A stretch of DNA of 32,699 nt from Coriobacteriia bacterium. GTDB taxonomy: Bacteria; Actinomycetota; Coriobacteriia; Anaerosomatales; SLCP01. The notes beneath the pieces are model-generated. The model did not search any database, was not told the origin of the DNA, and worked only from the letters and a program-made list of their open reading frames with translations. Positions 30,655 through 32,699 of the stretch are shown piece after piece (position 1 is the first letter of the stretch; each line of letters begins with the position of its first letter). The stretch lies in assembly GCA_019429145.1 (NCBI GenBank), contig JAHYJI010000014.1, positions 1 through 32,699 on the forward strand. The letters are read 5' to 3'. A program made the position numbers and the translations under genes.

Positions 30655-31866
30655 TCAGGCAGCGGTGGCGTCGAGTACGGCAGCGATGTGCCGGGCGGCA
30701 TTGCGCGCCCCGTCGACCGGGAAGGATGCGGGCTTCGGCGGACTCGCGTACAGCTCGTAGATCGCCTCGGCAAGTCTTTCGGGCGTCGTGTGCGCGAGCG
30801 ACATCCTGACCCCTGCACCATGCCGGGCAAGCCGCGCCGCCACAAACTCCTGCTCGAAGTGGCCCTCGATCGGGAAGTAGATGAAGGGTGTCCCGAGGGC
30901 GGCAAGCTCGGTGGTGGATGAAGCCCCGCACTGGCCCACCGCGACATCACAGCACGCATGGTGCTCGAAGAGTCTCGGCACGTATCCCCTGACCTCGACA
31001 CCGTCTGGAGCGCTCAGGGACTCTGTCGGAAGGCGGGGACCGCAGACCAGGACCATGTGCACGTCGGGCATGACCGATCGAAGCGGGAGGTACGCCTGTC
31101 CGCACAGCTCGAGCAGCTCCCGGCCTATCGCGGTGCCGCCGACCGAGCAGATAACCAACGGGCGCTCGTCGTAGCCGAGCCTGCGCCGCAAAGCCTGACG
31201 GTCGGCGTAGTGTTCGGGCCGGAAGTTCACACAGTGCCCGACCACGTCGTAGTTGGCCCGGGCGTGCTCCCGGCGGTTCGGCAACCGCCAGCCGAACGGA
31301 GCATCCGGAACGTCCTCGATCTCTCCGATGAAGATCTCGGAGTGCAGTCCGCGCGCGAACGCGTTCGCATCCCGAGACCAGACCACGTTCAGCAGGTAGG
31401 ACCTCATCCTGTTGAACGGACGGCCCGTCATCGACTCGGTCCCGACGAAGTCGAACAGCATGACGAACGGGACCGGAGGGTGCAGGAGACGCAGGTTGAG
31501 CGGGATGAAGACCTCCCACGTCTCGTCGCCGATCGCAACGTCGATGCGGTGGTCCTCGATTGCGCGCCTGAACAGCCGCGCGTTGTACGCCCATGCGGGC
31601 AGCGAGCGGTACACGTAGGTCACGAGATCGAGTTGACCGTCGTGAAGCGCTCGTTCTGCGACAGCGGTGCCGCCGCGCCAACGGGCAGCCTCGGGCAGTA
31701 CCCTTTCTCCCGCCTCGGCGAGAGCGTCCGACGCGGGGCGCCCGGTGAGCCAGAGCACGTCGACGTCGGGGCGCAGCGATCTGAGCTCGTTCGCGATCGC
31801 CAGGTCCTTGCTCACGTGCCCGAGGCCTAGCGCAGAACTGACGTACAGTACCCTCGGCCCGCCCAT
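30655..31866 (-). CDS. MurG-like GT-B glycosyltransferase
   Basis: This 403-residue GT-B protein begins GGPRVLYVSSALGLGHVSKDLAIANEL, here split between strand and glycine loop, in the style of MurG and UDP-hexosyltransferases. The C-terminal donor-site segment is DVAVGQCGASSTTELAALG followed by TPFIYFPIEGHFEQE. There is no signal peptide; such enzymes act at the cytosolic membrane face on lipid or small-molecule acceptors. ATG 31866 is chosen because upstream codons do not match the family. It lies 52 bases after oraE on the same strand and is probably co-transcribed with it, although no link between a glycosyltransferase and ornithine breakdown is known to me. Acceptor and sugar are unknown. 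Confidence 0.82.
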   Translation of the reverse strand: MGGPRVLYVSSALGLGHVSKDLAIANELRSLRPDVDVLWLTGRPASDALAEAGERVLPEAARWRGGTAVAERALHDGQLDLVTYVYRSLPAWAYNARLFRRAIEDHRIDVAIGDETWEVFIPLNLRLLHPPVPFVMLFDFVGTESMTGRPFNRMRSYLLNVVWSRDANAFARGLHSEIFIGEIEDVPDAPFGWRLPNRREHARANYDVVGHCVNFRPEHYADRQALRRRLGYDERPLVICSVGGTAIGRELLELCGQAYLPLRSVMPDVHMVLVCGPRLPTESLSAPDGVEVRGYVPRLFEHHACCDVAVGQCGASSTTELAALGTPFIYFPIEGHFEQEFVAARLARHGAGVRMSLAHTTPERLAEAIYELYASPPKPASFPVDGARNAARHIAAVLDATAA

Positions 31867-31918
31867 GACACCACCAGCCCACCGCCGGGTACGATGTTCA
31901 TACCCGCGAGGCCCTCCG

Positions 31919-32699
31919 CTACATCCCCCGCTCGCGCATCGATTCCACGATGAAGCTCGCAACGGCGATCCCCTTGGTCTTGCGGCCGAATCCGGCGTCC
32001 ATGCCCCAGGAGCGCGCGAGCTCGTCGGTCACCTGCGTCCCGCCGCTGATGAGCAGCAGCCGGTCACGTACGCCCTTCTCCTCGGCCAGGTCTGCGAGCT
32101 TCTGCATCATGAGTCGGTGGATCTCGCCGTGGGTGATGATCGTGGAGATGAGGACCGCCGATGCCGCATGCTCGATCGCTGCGTCGAGCACCTTCTCGAT
32201 CGGCACGCTCGTACCGAGATACTCGACGCCGAAACCCCACTTCTCCAGGCCGCCGTGCTTGATGTCGAGGATCTCGCGCATGCCCACCGAGTGCTCGTCG
32301 TTGCCAACGGTAGCCGCGACGACCTTCAGGCCCCGCTCGTGCACGAATTCGCGGATCTCCTCGTCGGAGAGCACCTCGGGCGGCTCGGGGATCACCAGAG
32401 TCGAAGGGTCGATGGCCACGTCGAGCCGGCCCTTCAGCTCGCACAGCGTTCCCTCGGCAGGGTGCATCACGCGCTTGTGGATGACCTCGCACTCGGCCAG
32501 GTTCATCGCCTTGCCGAGCTCGAGCGCAGCGGCTTCGGCCACGTCGGCCGCGGCGGGCAGGAACATCGTCACCACCACCACACCGTCGCCGGCCCACTCG
32601 ACCTCGGGCTTGATGAGCCCCCGCTCGCGCAACTCGGCGGTGGTGGCCAGGCGCTCGTTGACGTTGTCGGTCGGATCGAGCTCGTCGATGTAGGGGACT
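31919..32699 (-). CDS. oraE: D-ornithine 4,5-aminomutase E subunit, C-terminal part (5' end outside window)
   Basis: About 260 C-terminal residues are visible; the reading frame is open to the right edge. The segment GNDEHSVGMREILDIKHGG holds the DxHxxG cobalamin-binding histidine (codon 32291-32293) and, in DIKHGG, the lysine (codon 32258-32260) that in the characterised OraE forms the PLP Schiff base. YLGTSVPIEKVLDAA, LISTIITHGEIH and LISGGTQVTDELA complete the Rossmann-type B12 domain. With OraS it converts D-ornithine to 2,4-diaminopentanoate in the cytosol. The PLP/TIM-barrel half and the small S subunit should lie beyond the right edge. Lysine 5,6-aminomutase KamE is the alternative, but DIKHGG and the nearby racemase favour ornithine. 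Confidence 0.92.
   Translation of the reverse strand, partial: VPYIDELDPTDNVNERLATTAELRERGLIKPEVEWAGDGVVVVTMFLPAAADVAEAAALELGKAMNLAECEVIHKRVMHPAEGTLCELKGRLDVAIDPSTLVIPEPPEVLSDEEIREFVHERGLKVVAATVGNDEHSVGMREILDIKHGGLEKWGFGVEYLGTSVPIEKVLDAAIEHAASAVLISTIITHGEIHRLMMQKLADLAEEKGVRDRLLLISGGTQVTDELARSWGMDAGFGRKTKGIAVASFIVESMRERGM

Overview
The window is very GC-rich and tightly packed, with many 1- and 4-base start/stop overlaps (GTGA, ATGA) and frequent GTG starts. It combines an adenosylcobalamin ornithine aminomutase (partial), its MutL-type reactivation partner, an ornithine racemase, a tungsten aldehyde:ferredoxin oxidoreductase, a MenA prenyltransferase and a split Mrp/Mbh-type antiporter operon. 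This suggests a strict anaerobe that ferments amino acids, most likely a high-GC actinobacterium of the Coriobacteriia/OPB41 kind. The taxonomic guess is inference; no rRNA or other phylogenetic marker is present.

Layout. (1) 1-2139, minus strand: a polyphosphate-type module, CHAD then CYTH then Ppx/GppA (cut by the left edge). (2) 2304-10939, minus strand: a six-gene operon with two tandem TagF/TagB-like polymer transferases, phosphonopyruvate decarboxylase, a LicC-like cytidylyltransferase, a cytidylyltransferase-PEP mutase fusion and a phosphonoacetaldehyde reductase-like alcohol dehydrogenase. Read together it predicts PEP -> phosphonopyruvate -> phosphonoacetaldehyde -> 2-hydroxyethylphosphonate, CMP activation, and transfer to a wall or capsule polymer. 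No aminoethylphosphonate transaminase is visible. (3) 11161-12102: an initiator tRNA with promoter and terminator (minus), then endonuclease V (plus). (4) 12313-22691, plus strand: a ten-gene operon that starts with a membrane protein carrying a degenerate GGDEF domain and continues with MrpE, F, G, an MbhD-like protein, an MbhE-MrpB fusion, MrpC, MrpD and three further NuoL/M-type antiporter subunits. The last subunit has a C-terminal extension of about 330 residues. No hydrogenase or other redox subunit is present. (5) 22771-32699: an orphan lipoprotein solute-binding protein, then an anaerobic amino-acid block: menA and orr (minus, coupled), a divergent AOR (plus), a mutL-like reactivase (minus), a divergent GMC-type flavoprotein with a four-cysteine Fe-S motif (plus), a MurG-like glycosyltransferase (minus) and the 3' end of oraE (minus, running off the right edge).

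How the genes may work together: ornithine racemase makes D-ornithine, OraE with an OraS presumably encoded outside the window converts it to 2,4-diaminopentanoate, and the MutL-like ATPase services the cobalamin mutase. AOR may oxidise aldehydes and reduce ferredoxin, and the Mrp-type complex would interconvert Na+ and H+ gradients. The most interesting parts are the predicted hydroxyethylphosphonate-polymer operon, the antiporter operon headed by a likely c-di-GMP receptor rather than a cyclase, and a GC-rich leader before the GMC gene with five alternately complementary segments, the last of which is the ribosome-binding site. No stretch above 300 bases lacks a gene. The longest non-coding gaps are 10940-11211, 12103-12312 and 29169-29338, and all are described below.
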